A DNA stretch of 64,000 bases, from NCBI RefSeq assembly GCF_900236475.1, contig NZ_LT963352.1:7055001-7119000 (forward strand), read 5' to 3'. The notes beneath the pieces were generated by a model. The model was given only the letters and a program-made list of their open reading frames with translations, did no database searches and had not been told where the DNA came from. Position 1 is the stretch's first letter, and each line of letters opens with the position of its first letter. This DNA is from Streptomyces chartreusis NRRL 3882 (GTDB lineage: Bacteria; Actinomycetota; Actinomycetes; Streptomycetales; Streptomycetaceae). The position numbers and the translations under genes are program-made. Below are positions 46,625-54,503 of the stretch, in pieces.

Positions 46625-47188
46625 ATGGTTCTCGGCAGCGACCTCAGGCGGGGGAACGCGACACGGGGCCCACGAGCCGCAGGACGGGGCACGGCGATCG
46701 CGGCCGCCCTGATCCTCACCCTCGCCCCGGCTCTCGCGGCATGCAGCGACGACAACGGCGGCGGCAGCCGGAGCACGCCGCCCACACCGACCGCGGAGCG
46801 GACCACGAGCGCACCGGCCAGCGCGCCGGCGGACCGGGCCGCGGCCGAGACGGAGATCAGGCAGAACTGGCAGAAGTTCTTCGACCCGAAGACCTCGACC
46901 GAGGACAAGCAGGCCGTCCTGGAGAACGGCAACCGGATGGGCCCCGTCCTGCGGGCCTTCAGCGGTGACGAGCGCGGCGGACAGGTCCAGGCGAAGGTCA
47001 CCAAGATCGAGTTCACCTCGGCGACCGAGGCGGACGTGACGTACACGCTCACCCTGAAGGGCGCCACCGCCCTGCCGGACGCCTCCGGGACGGCCGTCGA
47101 GCAGGACGGCACCTGGAAGCTGTCCGTCAAGACGCTGTGCGCGCTGGTCCAGCTGAGCGGCAATGCGTCGCCGGTCCCGGGCTGTTGA
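46625..47188 (+). CDS. Lipoprotein resembling mycobacterial MTB12-type antigens
   Basis: 187 residues. Signal sequence AAALILTLAPALAAC with a lipobox Cys, a Ser/Thr/Pro linker, then a small alpha+beta domain (EIRQNWQKFFDPKTSTEDKQ ... LENGNRMGPVLRAF ... ADVTYTLTLKG ... GTWKLSVKTLCAL) like the low-molecular-weight-antigen domain. Function unknown. A GTG at 46616 is an alternative start. It overlaps the binding-protein gene by 26 bp and diverges from the liv operon, so it is probably part of the same transport unit. Confidence 0.82.
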   Translation: MVLGSDLRRGNATRGPRAAGRGTAIAAALILTLAPALAACSDDNGGGSRSTPPTPTAERTTSAPASAPADRAAAETEIRQNWQKFFDPKTSTEDKQAVLENGNRMGPVLRAFSGDERGGQVQAKVTKIEFTSATEADVTYTLTLKGATALPDASGTAVEQDGTWKLSVKTLCALVQLSGNASPVPGC

Positions 47189-48449
47189 GGCCCTCGCCGC
47201 GGTGCTGCTGCTCGCCCTGAGCGCGGCCTGCGGCAGCCGGCTCCCGGAGAGCGACTTCGAGCACGACGACCGCGGCTCCGCGCCCCGCGACTCCGCGCCC
47301 CTGCGGGTCGGCATCATCACCAGCGCCACCAGCCCGGTCGGCGGCAGCGCCTTCACCGGCCCGCGCGACGGCGCCCGGGCATGGTTCGACCGGCTCGACG
47401 CGCGCGGCGGCATCGACGGCCGCCACGTGGAGGTACGCCTGTGCGACGACGGCGGCAGCGGCGTCGGCAACAACGAGTGCGTGCACCGGCTGGTCGAGGA
47501 GGACAAGGTGGTCGCCCTGGTCGCCACCACCGCCCTGGACTACGCGGGCGCCTCCCGCGTCTCCCGCGCGCGCGTGCCCGACATCGGCGGCCAGCCCATC
47601 GGCAGCGCCTACGACACCTACCCGCACCTCTACGGCATCTACGGCAGCCACGCGCCGCGCAACGGCACCACCGGCTGGGACGGCAAGCTGTACGGCGGCA
47701 CCGAGGTCTACCGCTACTTCAAGCGCGAGCACGGCGCCCGGACCGCCGCCGTCGTCTCCTACAACCAGTCCGCGTCCGCCGCCTACGCCCGGCTCGTCGA
47801 ACGGGGCCTGCGCGCCGAGGGCTACCAGGTCGTCACCGAGCAGGTCGACTTCGCCCTGCCCAACTTCCGCGCCGTCGCGGCCGACCTGAAGGAACAGGGC
47901 GCCGACCTCGTCTTCGACGCCATCGACAGCCACGGCAACGCCCGGCTGTGCCAGGCCATGGACGAGGTCGGCGCCCACGTCACCGCCAAGGTGACCAACG
48001 TGCAGAACTGGACGTCCACCGTCGCCGACGCCTACAAGGACGCCCCGCGCTGCCGCAACGCCCTCTGGGCGACCGGGTCCAGCCGCAACTACGACGACAC
48101 CGGCCACCCGGCCGTACGGGAGTTCCGCGAGGCGACGAAGAACCTGAAGACGCACTCGCAGTGGCAGTTGGAGGGCTGGGCGGCCGCCCGCTGGTTCACG
48201 GACGCCGCGCGGTCCTGCGCGAGGACGGGCATCACGCGCGCGTGCGTCGACGCCTACATGAACCGCAGCGAGGGATACACCGCGGGCGGACTGCTCCTCC
48301 CCGTCGGGTTCGAGCGGCTCGCCGAGCCGCCGAGGACCAGCCGGACCTGTCTGTCGGTGGCCCGCTGGCAGGACGGCAGGGGCTGGGTCGGCCAGGGGAA
48401 CATGAACCGCACCTGCTTCGACGTCCCGCAGCTGGCGTACGAGCCTTGA
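47163..48449 (+). CDS. ABC transporter substrate-binding lipoprotein (LivJ/LivK family)
   Basis: 428 residues. Lipoprotein signal (EALAAVLLLALSAACGS, lipobox Cys), then a type I periplasmic-binding fold: RVGIITSATSPVGGSAFTGPRDGARAWFDRLDA, VALVATTALDYAG, ARTAAVVSYNQSASAAYARL and AVAADLKEQGADLVF. Captures an amino acid outside the membrane for the divergently encoded LivHMG/LivF. ATG 47163 lies inside the preceding gene, implying coupled translation. Ligand not predictable. Confidence 0.92.
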   Translation: MRRRSRAVEALAAVLLLALSAACGSRLPESDFEHDDRGSAPRDSAPLRVGIITSATSPVGGSAFTGPRDGARAWFDRLDARGGIDGRHVEVRLCDDGGSGVGNNECVHRLVEEDKVVALVATTALDYAGASRVSRARVPDIGGQPIGSAYDTYPHLYGIYGSHAPRNGTTGWDGKLYGGTEVYRYFKREHGARTAAVVSYNQSASAAYARLVERGLRAEGYQVVTEQVDFALPNFRAVAADLKEQGADLVFDAIDSHGNARLCQAMDEVGAHVTAKVTNVQNWTSTVADAYKDAPRCRNALWATGSSRNYDDTGHPAVREFREATKNLKTHSQWQLEGWAAARWFTDAARSCARTGITRACVDAYMNRSEGYTAGGLLLPVGFERLAEPPRTSRTCLSVARWQDGRGWVGQGNMNRTCFDVPQLAYEP

Positions 48450-48488
48450 GGACAGCCACTGTCCGCAAGGGCTGGCAGACTCGCCCCC

Positions 48489-49529
48489 ATGTTGGAGACC
48501 TCGGCACGCCTGCTGCGCCTGCTGTCCCTGCTCCAGGCCCACCGCGAGTGGTCCGGCCCCGACCTTGCGCAGCGCCTCGGCGTCAGCGCCCGCACCCTGC
48601 GCCGGGACGTGGACCGGCTGCGGGAACTCGGCTACCCGGTCAACGCCAGCCCCGGCACGGGCGGCGGCTACCAACTGGGCGCGGGCGCCGAGCTGCCGCC
48701 GCTGCTCCTGGACGACGACGAGGCCGTCGCCGTGGCGATCGGGCTGCGCACGGCCGCCGGGCAGGGCATCGAGGGCATCGGCGAGACCTCCGTGCGGGCT
48801 CTGGCCAAACTGGAACAGGTGCTGCCGAACCGGCTGCGCCGCCGGGTGGGCGCCCTCAACGCCTTCACCGTGCCGATGCTGCGCGGGCCCGTGCCCGACG
48901 CCGTCGACCCGGCCGTGCTGACCGAGCTCGCCCACCTGTGCCGGGACGCCGAGCGCCTGCGCTTCGAGTACCGGGGCCACGACGGCACCCAGAGCCGCCG
49001 CAGTGTCGAACCGCACCGCCTGGTGTGCACCGAGCGCCGCTGGTACCTGGTCGCCTGGGACCTCGACCGGGAGGACTGGCGCACCTTCCGCGTCGACCGC
49101 ATCACGCCCAGGCCACCGCACGGCCCGCGCTTCGAGCCGCGTGAGGCGCCCGCCGAGGACCTCGCCGCCTACGTCTCCCAGGGCGTCTCCACGCGCGTGT
49201 ACGCCACCCACGCCGTCGTGCGGCTCCTGGCGCCCCTGGAGGAGGCCGCCGCGCACATCTCGCCCAGCGCCGGGGTGCTGGAGGCGGAGGGCCCGGACAG
49301 CTGCCTGCTGCGCTGCGGCGCGGGGAGCATCGACGTGATGGTGATCCACGTGATGATGCTGGGCTTCGAGTTCGAGGTGCTCGAACCCGACGGGCTGATC
49401 GAGGCGATCAGGAGGGCTCGCGACCGGCTTGATGGCGCTCTGGCTCGGGCTGCGCAGTCACCGCCGCGTACTGCGGATGGTGCAGGTCGAACGCCGGCGA
49501 CTCGGACCGGATCCGGGGCAGCACCGTGA
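48489..49529 (+). CDS. WYL-domain transcriptional regulator (DeoR-like HTH)
   Basis: 346 residues. N-terminal winged HTH (LLRLLSLLQAHREWSGPDLA, VSARTLRRDVDRLRELGYPV), a WYL domain (EYRGHDGTQSRRSVEPHRLV, then WYLVAWDLDREDWRTFRVDRI) and a WCX-like C-terminus. Such proteins respond to nucleotides, nucleic acids or small ligands and often control DNA-damage or efflux genes. The last 122 bp overlap, on the opposite strand, the 3' end of ctaD. Confidence 0.9.
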   Translation: MLETSARLLRLLSLLQAHREWSGPDLAQRLGVSARTLRRDVDRLRELGYPVNASPGTGGGYQLGAGAELPPLLLDDDEAVAVAIGLRTAAGQGIEGIGETSVRALAKLEQVLPNRLRRRVGALNAFTVPMLRGPVPDAVDPAVLTELAHLCRDAERLRFEYRGHDGTQSRRSVEPHRLVCTERRWYLVAWDLDREDWRTFRVDRITPRPPHGPRFEPREAPAEDLAAYVSQGVSTRVYATHAVVRLLAPLEEAAAHISPSAGVLEAEGPDSCLLRCGAGSIDVMVIHVMMLGFEFEVLEPDGLIEAIRRARDRLDGALARAAQSPPRTADGAGRTPATRTGSGAAP

Positions 49530-51099
49530 AGTTGTGCCGGGGCGGCGGGCACGATGTCGCCCACTCCAGGGAACGGCCGTAGCCCCAAGGGTCGTCGACC
49601 TCGACCTTCTCGCCGTACTTGGCGGTCTTCCACACGTTGTAGAGGAACGGCAGCGTCGACATGCCGAGCAGGAAAGCGCCGATCGTCGAGACGGTGTTGA
49701 GCGCCGTGAACCCGTCGGCGGCGAGGTAGTCGGCGTACCGGCGGGGCATGCCCTCGGCGCCCAGCCAGTGCTGCACCAGGAACGTGGTGTGGAAGCCGGT
49801 GAAGAGCGTCCAGAACTGGATCTTGCCGAGTCGCTCGTCGAGCATCTTCCCGGTGAACTTCGGCCACCAGAAGTAGAAGCCGGCGAAGATCGCGAAGACG
49901 ACCGTGCCGAAGACCACGTAGTGGAAGTGCGCCACCACGAAGTACGTGTCCGTCACGTGGAAGTCCATCGGCGGCGACGCCAGGATCACCCCGGTCAGCC
50001 CGCCGAACAGGAACGTCACCAGGAAGCCCGTCGCCCACAGCATCGGCGTCTCGAAGGACAGCGAGCCCTTGAGCATCGTGCCGGTCCAGTTGAAGAACTT
50101 CACACCCGTCGGCACCGCGATCAGGAAGCTCATGAAGGAGAAGAACGGCAGCAGCACCGCGCCCGTCGCGAACATGTGGTGCGCCCACACCACCACCGAC
50201 AGGCCGGTGATCGCCATCGTCGCGCCGACCAGCGTGAGATAGCCGAACATCGGCTTGCGGCTGAAGACCGGGATGATCTCCGTGATGATGCCGAAGAACG
50301 GCAGCGCGATGATGTACACCTCGGGATGGCCGAAGAACCAGAACAGGTGCTGCCACAGGATCGCCCCGCCGTTGGTGGCGTCGAAGACCTGCGCGCCGAA
50401 CCGCCGGTCCGCCTCCAGTACCAGCAGCGCCGCCGCCAGCACGGGGAACGCCATCAGGATCAGGATCGACGTGAACAGCGTGTTCCAGACGAAGATCGGC
50501 ATCCGGAACATCGTCATGCCGGGCGCGCGCATCCCGATGATGGTGGTGATGAAGTTGACCGCGCCGAGGATCGTCCCGAAGCCGGACAGCGCCAGGCCCA
50601 TGATCCACAGGTCGGCCCCGAGTCCCGGCGTGCGCTCCGCGCTGTTGAGCGGGGCATAGGCGAACCACCCGAAGTCGGCCGGTCCGGAGGGCACCAGCAG
50701 CGAGCCCAGCACGATCAGCCCGCCGAACAGGAACAGCCAGTACGAGAGCATGTTCAGCCGAGGGAAGGCGACGTCGGGCGCGCCGATCTGCAGCGGCATC
50801 AGCTCGTTCGCGAAGCCCGCGAAGGTCGGCGTCGCGAACAGCAGCAGCATGATCGTGCCGTGCAGGGTGAACGCCTGGTTGAACTGCTCGTTGTTGATGA
50901 TCTGGAGGCCGGGGCGGGCCAGCTCGGCGCGCATCAGCAGCGCCATCACTCCGGCGATCAGGAAGAACACGAACGACGTGATCAGGTAGAGGTGACCGAT
51001 CTTCTTGTGGTCCGTCGTGGTCAGCCAGTCGACCACCACCCGCCCGTGCTTCGTCCTCGGCACGGGCCGAGCCGTCGCCTGTACGGTCTGCGTCCCCAT
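49408..51099 (-). CDS. ctaD: Cytochrome c oxidase subunit I (stand-alone copy)
   Basis: 563 residues, about 12 transmembrane helices. Haem and CuB ligands are present: His in FTLHGTIMLLLF, the His-Tyr pair in FFGHPEVYIIALPFFGI, HH in VVWAHHMFATG and H-F-H in FVVAHFHYVVFG. So it should be a functional aa3-type catalytic subunit. No subunit II, III or haem-synthesis gene is adjacent, suggesting a second paralogue to the main cta cluster. The C-terminal ~60 residues lie partly antisense to the WYL gene. Confidence 0.95.
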   Translation of the reverse strand: MGTQTVQATARPVPRTKHGRVVVDWLTTTDHKKIGHLYLITSFVFFLIAGVMALLMRAELARPGLQIINNEQFNQAFTLHGTIMLLLFATPTFAGFANELMPLQIGAPDVAFPRLNMLSYWLFLFGGLIVLGSLLVPSGPADFGWFAYAPLNSAERTPGLGADLWIMGLALSGFGTILGAVNFITTIIGMRAPGMTMFRMPIFVWNTLFTSILILMAFPVLAAALLVLEADRRFGAQVFDATNGGAILWQHLFWFFGHPEVYIIALPFFGIITEIIPVFSRKPMFGYLTLVGATMAITGLSVVVWAHHMFATGAVLLPFFSFMSFLIAVPTGVKFFNWTGTMLKGSLSFETPMLWATGFLVTFLFGGLTGVILASPPMDFHVTDTYFVVAHFHYVVFGTVVFAIFAGFYFWWPKFTGKMLDERLGKIQFWTLFTGFHTTFLVQHWLGAEGMPRRYADYLAADGFTALNTVSTIGAFLLGMSTLPFLYNVWKTAKYGEKVEVDDPWGYGRSLEWATSCPPPRHNFTVLPRIRSESPAFDLHHPQYAAVTAQPEPERHQAGREPS

Positions 51100-51538
51100 C
51101 GCTCGCTCGCCCCTTCGCTCATCGCGTGCCGGGCCCGCCGAAGCCCGCGCCGCGTACTCGCGAGCTCACGCCATGATGCTCGCGTCACCGAGCGCTCCGA
51201 CAGGGGGCGTACCGGCCTCTCTGTGCCGGAGCCATGCATTTCCTGTGCGGCGGCGGCTCCGCCGGCCCGGTGCGGTGCCGGAATGGAATGGGGCCCCGAG
51301 GTCACTTCTCCCGGAACTTTCCGCCGGGCTTTTCCATGGGCTCATGTGACACGCGGAAATTGCGATCGAATACCTGCGGAAGGCCTACGAAACCGCTCGT
51401 CCGTGTGACGCACCGCGTCCGAAACTCCTCTCGTGATCTTGTGACAGAAGCGTGACAGGGGAGGGACAGAGGAGGGACAGGAACCGGGGTCACAGGCCCG
51501 GACTTCCGCGGTCGCCGGGCACGGCATAGCGTGGCGGC
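51100..51538. other. 439-bp intergenic region upstream of ctaD and the I78-like gene
   Basis: No credible gene. 51330-51460 is lower in GC than the rest. 51450-51490 contains short direct repeats (GGGAGGGACAG, GAGGAGGGACAGG). CATAGC at about 51525 could be the -10 of the downstream gene, giving a nearly leaderless transcript. Confidence 0.5.
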
Positions 51539-51754
51539 ATGGCACCGATTCCGACACCATCCGCGGAACCCGACGACAGCCCGGACACCTACGTCGGCCT
51601 GGAGGCCGACCGGGCCGAGCACCTCGCGCGCGAGCGCGGCTGGCCGACGGTGCGCTCGCTGCCGCCGGGGGCGATCATCACGATGGAGTACCGCGTCGGC
51701 CGGCTGAACTTCGAGGTGAGGGGCGGCCGGGTGGCGCGGGCCTGGAAGGGCTGA
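51539..51754 (+). CDS. Proteinase inhibitor I78-like small protein
   Basis: 71 residues. The body RGWPTVRSLPPGAIITMEYR followed by VGRLNFEVRGGRVARAWKG matches the I78 pattern (RxLxPGxxxTxxYRxxRLNxxxDxxGxVxxxxxG). Known members inhibit serine proteases such as elastase. No signal peptide is visible, so it may protect the cytoplasm or be a divergent homologue. ATG at 51539. A strong terminator follows 6 nt after the stop. Confidence 0.72.
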   Translation: MAPIPTPSAEPDDSPDTYVGLEADRAEHLARERGWPTVRSLPPGAIITMEYRVGRLNFEVRGGRVARAWKG

Positions 51755-51760
51755 GACGCC

Positions 51761-51799
51761 GCGAAGGCCCCGGTTCCGCTCCAGGACCGGGGCCTTCGC
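51761..51799. terminator. Bidirectional terminator
   Basis: Perfect 14-bp stem GCGAAGGCCCCGGT/ACCGGGGCCTTCGC with an 11-nt loop, between the convergent I78-like and PAP2 genes. Confidence 0.85.
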
Positions 51800-51841
51800 C
51801 GTGCCAGGACGGGGTGTGCGCACCCACCCCGCCGTCCGTCG

Positions 51842-52843
51842 TCAGCCGCCCGTCACGGGGCGGGCCGAGGACGCCGAGCCGCGGGGGTGCCGCTCCGTGT
51901 GCGGCGGGCGGCGGCTGCCCGCGGGGGTGATCGGCGTGCGCTCCGAGCGGGCCGTGTGCGGCCCCGGAGCCAGGTAGGCCGGGGCCCGGGGGGAGCGGGC
52001 CGCGACGTCGTCGCGGTCGCCGGGCAGCGGCGTGACCACCACGGGCGGCGCGCTGACCGGTGCGGTGGCCGGCGCCGACCGGCTCCGGCGGGCCCGCCAG
52101 CGGTCGCGCAGGTCGAAGATCCTCGCCTCGGCACGGGCGATCAGCGGCTCGAACCACGGCAGGGCGAGCAGGATCAGCAGCCCCGCGGCCCAGCCCAGCA
52201 GCACATCGCTCAGCCAGTGCGTACCGAGGTAGACGGTGGCCATCCCGACGCCGAGCGAGGTCACCGCGGACACGGCGGACAGCCAGCGGCGGGCTCTCGG
52301 GGTGGAGGCCAGATAGGCCAGGATGCCCCAGGTCACGACACCGTTGGCGGTGTGACCGCTCGGAAATATATCGCCGCCGCGCCACATCTCGTTCGAGCCG
52401 ATCACGGTCGCGTAGTGCGGTCCCAGGCGGCCCATGCCGTACTTGGCGGCGCCGACCGTGATGTTCAGCAGGAGCAGCGAGACGCCGAGGGCGAGGAGCG
52501 GGCGCAGGGTGTGCTGCCGCCAGGAGCGCCAGCCCAGCCAGGCCGCGACCATCACGGCGGTGGGGCCGCGCTGGCCGAGCACCACGTAGTAGTCGACGAA
52601 CCAGTGGATCTCCGACCACTGCTGGTACGGCCGGAAGAACATGACCTGCCAGTCGAGCCGCACCAGCCAGGACGTGATGATCACGGCCCACACGATCGCG
52701 CCGTAGAAGGCCAGGGTCGCCGCGAAGAGCACGATGCGGTGCCTGCTCATCTTCGGCACATCGATGTGGGCCGGTCGTTCCGGCTCACGGTCCAGCCGGG
52801 CGAACACCCGGTCCAGACGGGTGAGCTTCGGTTCGGTACGCAC
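51842..52843 (-). CDS. PAP2 superfamily membrane phosphatase
   Basis: 333 residues from GTG 52843; an upstream ATG at 52888 would add 15. About six transmembrane helices. The phosphatase motifs are AAKYGMGRLGP (KX6RP-like, with a changed RP), FPSGHTANGV and GTHWLSDVLLGW; the two catalytic His and the Asp are present. Ser/Pro/Arg-rich cytoplasmic tail of ~80 residues. Homologues dephosphorylate phosphatidate or undecaprenyl diphosphate. Substrate unresolved. Confidence 0.87.
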   Translation of the reverse strand: MRTEPKLTRLDRVFARLDREPERPAHIDVPKMSRHRIVLFAATLAFYGAIVWAVIITSWLVRLDWQVMFFRPYQQWSEIHWFVDYYVVLGQRGPTAVMVAAWLGWRSWRQHTLRPLLALGVSLLLLNITVGAAKYGMGRLGPHYATVIGSNEMWRGGDIFPSGHTANGVVTWGILAYLASTPRARRWLSAVSAVTSLGVGMATVYLGTHWLSDVLLGWAAGLLILLALPWFEPLIARAEARIFDLRDRWRARRSRSAPATAPVSAPPVVVTPLPGDRDDVAARSPRAPAYLAPGPHTARSERTPITPAGSRRPPHTERHPRGSASSARPVTGG

Positions 52844-53019
52844 CCAATCGACGTTACAGCGAGTGAGCTCGGATCCCTGTCGAATCAACGGCTTTGTGAT
52901 GACGATGTGATGTGGGATTCCTCTCAGGAGGAGGTTTATTTCCAGCGAATCCGTAATCGCCGGGCCCCGCAGCCTTCAATTCCTTTGATCATTCCGGATG
53001 CGGGTTTTATTGAGCTTTT

Positions 53020-53051
53020 GAATTCGTTCACCGGGGCATGGTGCGGAATTC
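53020..53051. terminator. Hairpin downstream of the membrane glycosyltransferase gene
   Basis: GAATTC at both ends with CACC/GGTG inside form a stem-loop within an AT-rich stretch, 19 nt beyond the stop of the minus-strand gene. No T-run; a weak terminator candidate. Confidence 0.4.
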
Positions 53052-53070
53052 TCCGAATGCTCACAGCGGG

Positions 53071-54240
53071 TCAGGGGGGACCCGAACCGTTCAGCCAGCA
53101 CGCCCCGTACACCGCCGAGGCGACCGCCACCGCCCCCAGCACCAGCGCTGACCTGCGGATACGCAGCCGGGCCAGGGTAAGGGCGAGGGGCAGCAGCAGC
53201 GGGAAGGCGGGCATCAGCAGGCGCGGTTTCGAGCCGAAGTAGCTCGACGCGCACAGGGCGAGCGCGGTGACTGCTCCGGTGTAGACCAGCACCGGCAGCG
53301 GCTGGCGCTGACGTACACCGGCCACATACAGCCATACGACTGACACGACCCCGGCGATCAGCCCGGCTCCGGCCAGAGCCGAGGGGAACGACGTGAACTT
53401 CTCGGCGACGAACCGGGCGAAGGCGTACCCCCCGTCGAAGCCGTTGCGCCACCCCGCCTGCACGTCGAGATAGCCGAGCGGACCCTTGCCGGTGCGGTGG
53501 CCCACCCACAGCACGTATCCGGCGGTGCCGAGGGGGGCGAGCAGCATGCCGAGGACGCGGCGGGCGCGAGGGCCGGGACCGTCGGCGTCGCCGACGCTCG
53601 GCTCCCGCGCGAAGGAGGCGATCCCCGCCACCCAGACCGCGGCCACCGCGGCCATCCCGACCGGGCGGGTCAGTCCCGCGAGCAGGGCCAGCGTGCCCGC
53701 GGTCACCCAGCGGCCCGTCAGAACCGCGTACAGCGACCACGCGGCGAGCGCCGTGAACAGCGACTCGCTGTACGCCATCGACTGCACGATCCCGACCGGG
53801 AGCACCGCCCACAGCAGCACCGCGCAGACCCCGGCCCGGCGGCCGTACACATGGTCCGCGACCGCGAAGATCCCCCAGGCCGCGGCGATCGAGGCGAGCA
53901 GGCTGACCAGGAATCCGCCGTCCGCGTACGACAGCGGGGACACCGCCGCCACCAGGCGCTCCAGCCAGGGCAGCAGCGGGAAGAACGCGAGGTTCGAGTG
54001 CACGTCCCCGTTCGCCACGCGCACTTCGTAGCCGTAGCCGAGCTCGGCGACCCTGGTGTACCAGAGCGCGTCCCAGCGAGCGGTCAGCAGCGTGTACGCG
54101 CTCTTGTCGCGCGCCGCGCTCCACAGGGCCAGGGTGACGAGGCCCAGGGCACGGACGGCCGCGTACCCGAGGAGCGCCGGGGCCGCCCGGTGCAGCGCCC
54201 CGGCGCGGGACGGGGCCGCGCGCGTCTCAAGATCGGTCAC
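53071..54240 (-). CDS. Integral membrane glycosyltransferase (mannosyltransferase, GT-C-like)
   Basis: 389 residues from GTG 54240 (VTDLETRAAPSRAG), about ten transmembrane helices. An early loop with TARWDALWYTRVAELGYGYE and NLAFFPLLPWLERL resembles PIG-V/GT-C polyprenol-dependent mannosyltransferases, where the Asp of RWDALWY is the likely catalytic residue. YSESLFTALAAWSLYAVLTGR and LAGLTRPVGM also fit. Acceptor unknown. Divergent from the MFS gene. Confidence 0.82.
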   Translation of the reverse strand: MTDLETRAAPSRAGALHRAAPALLGYAAVRALGLVTLALWSAARDKSAYTLLTARWDALWYTRVAELGYGYEVRVANGDVHSNLAFFPLLPWLERLVAAVSPLSYADGGFLVSLLASIAAAWGIFAVADHVYGRRAGVCAVLLWAVLPVGIVQSMAYSESLFTALAAWSLYAVLTGRWVTAGTLALLAGLTRPVGMAAVAAVWVAGIASFAREPSVGDADGPGPRARRVLGMLLAPLGTAGYVLWVGHRTGKGPLGYLDVQAGWRNGFDGGYAFARFVAEKFTSFPSALAGAGLIAGVVSVVWLYVAGVRQRQPLPVLVYTGAVTALALCASSYFGSKPRLLMPAFPLLLPLALTLARLRIRRSALVLGAVAVASAVYGACWLNGSGPP

Positions 54241-54305
54241 GGGCCCGATTATCGACCCGAGCGGGAACCGGCCGGCCGCCCGGGGCGTGGACGGTGGAGA
54301 GGGGA

Positions 54306-54319
54306 GTGGCGTACGCCAC
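54306..54319. promoter_or_regulatory. 14-bp perfect palindrome between divergent genes
   Basis: GTGGCGTACGCCAC lies 66 bp upstream of the glycosyltransferase start and 184 bp upstream of the MFS start. Operator-like; a TetR or similar repressor is plausible, but no regulator gene is adjacent. Confidence 0.45.
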
Positions 54320-54503
54320 ACCTTTCCGCCGGACGGGTGAGAGGTCCGCCACTCGGCTCCGGCGCGGACTCGCGTACTCTGACGTGTCACTCGCTTTTCG
54401 TTTGCGCGGGCCGGAGACCACCGCTCCTCTCCGGCCGAGTCGCGGGGGCGTCCCCCACCCCGTGAGCCCGCCGATCGCGAGGGAACATCTGGGAGGTACG
54501 TAC

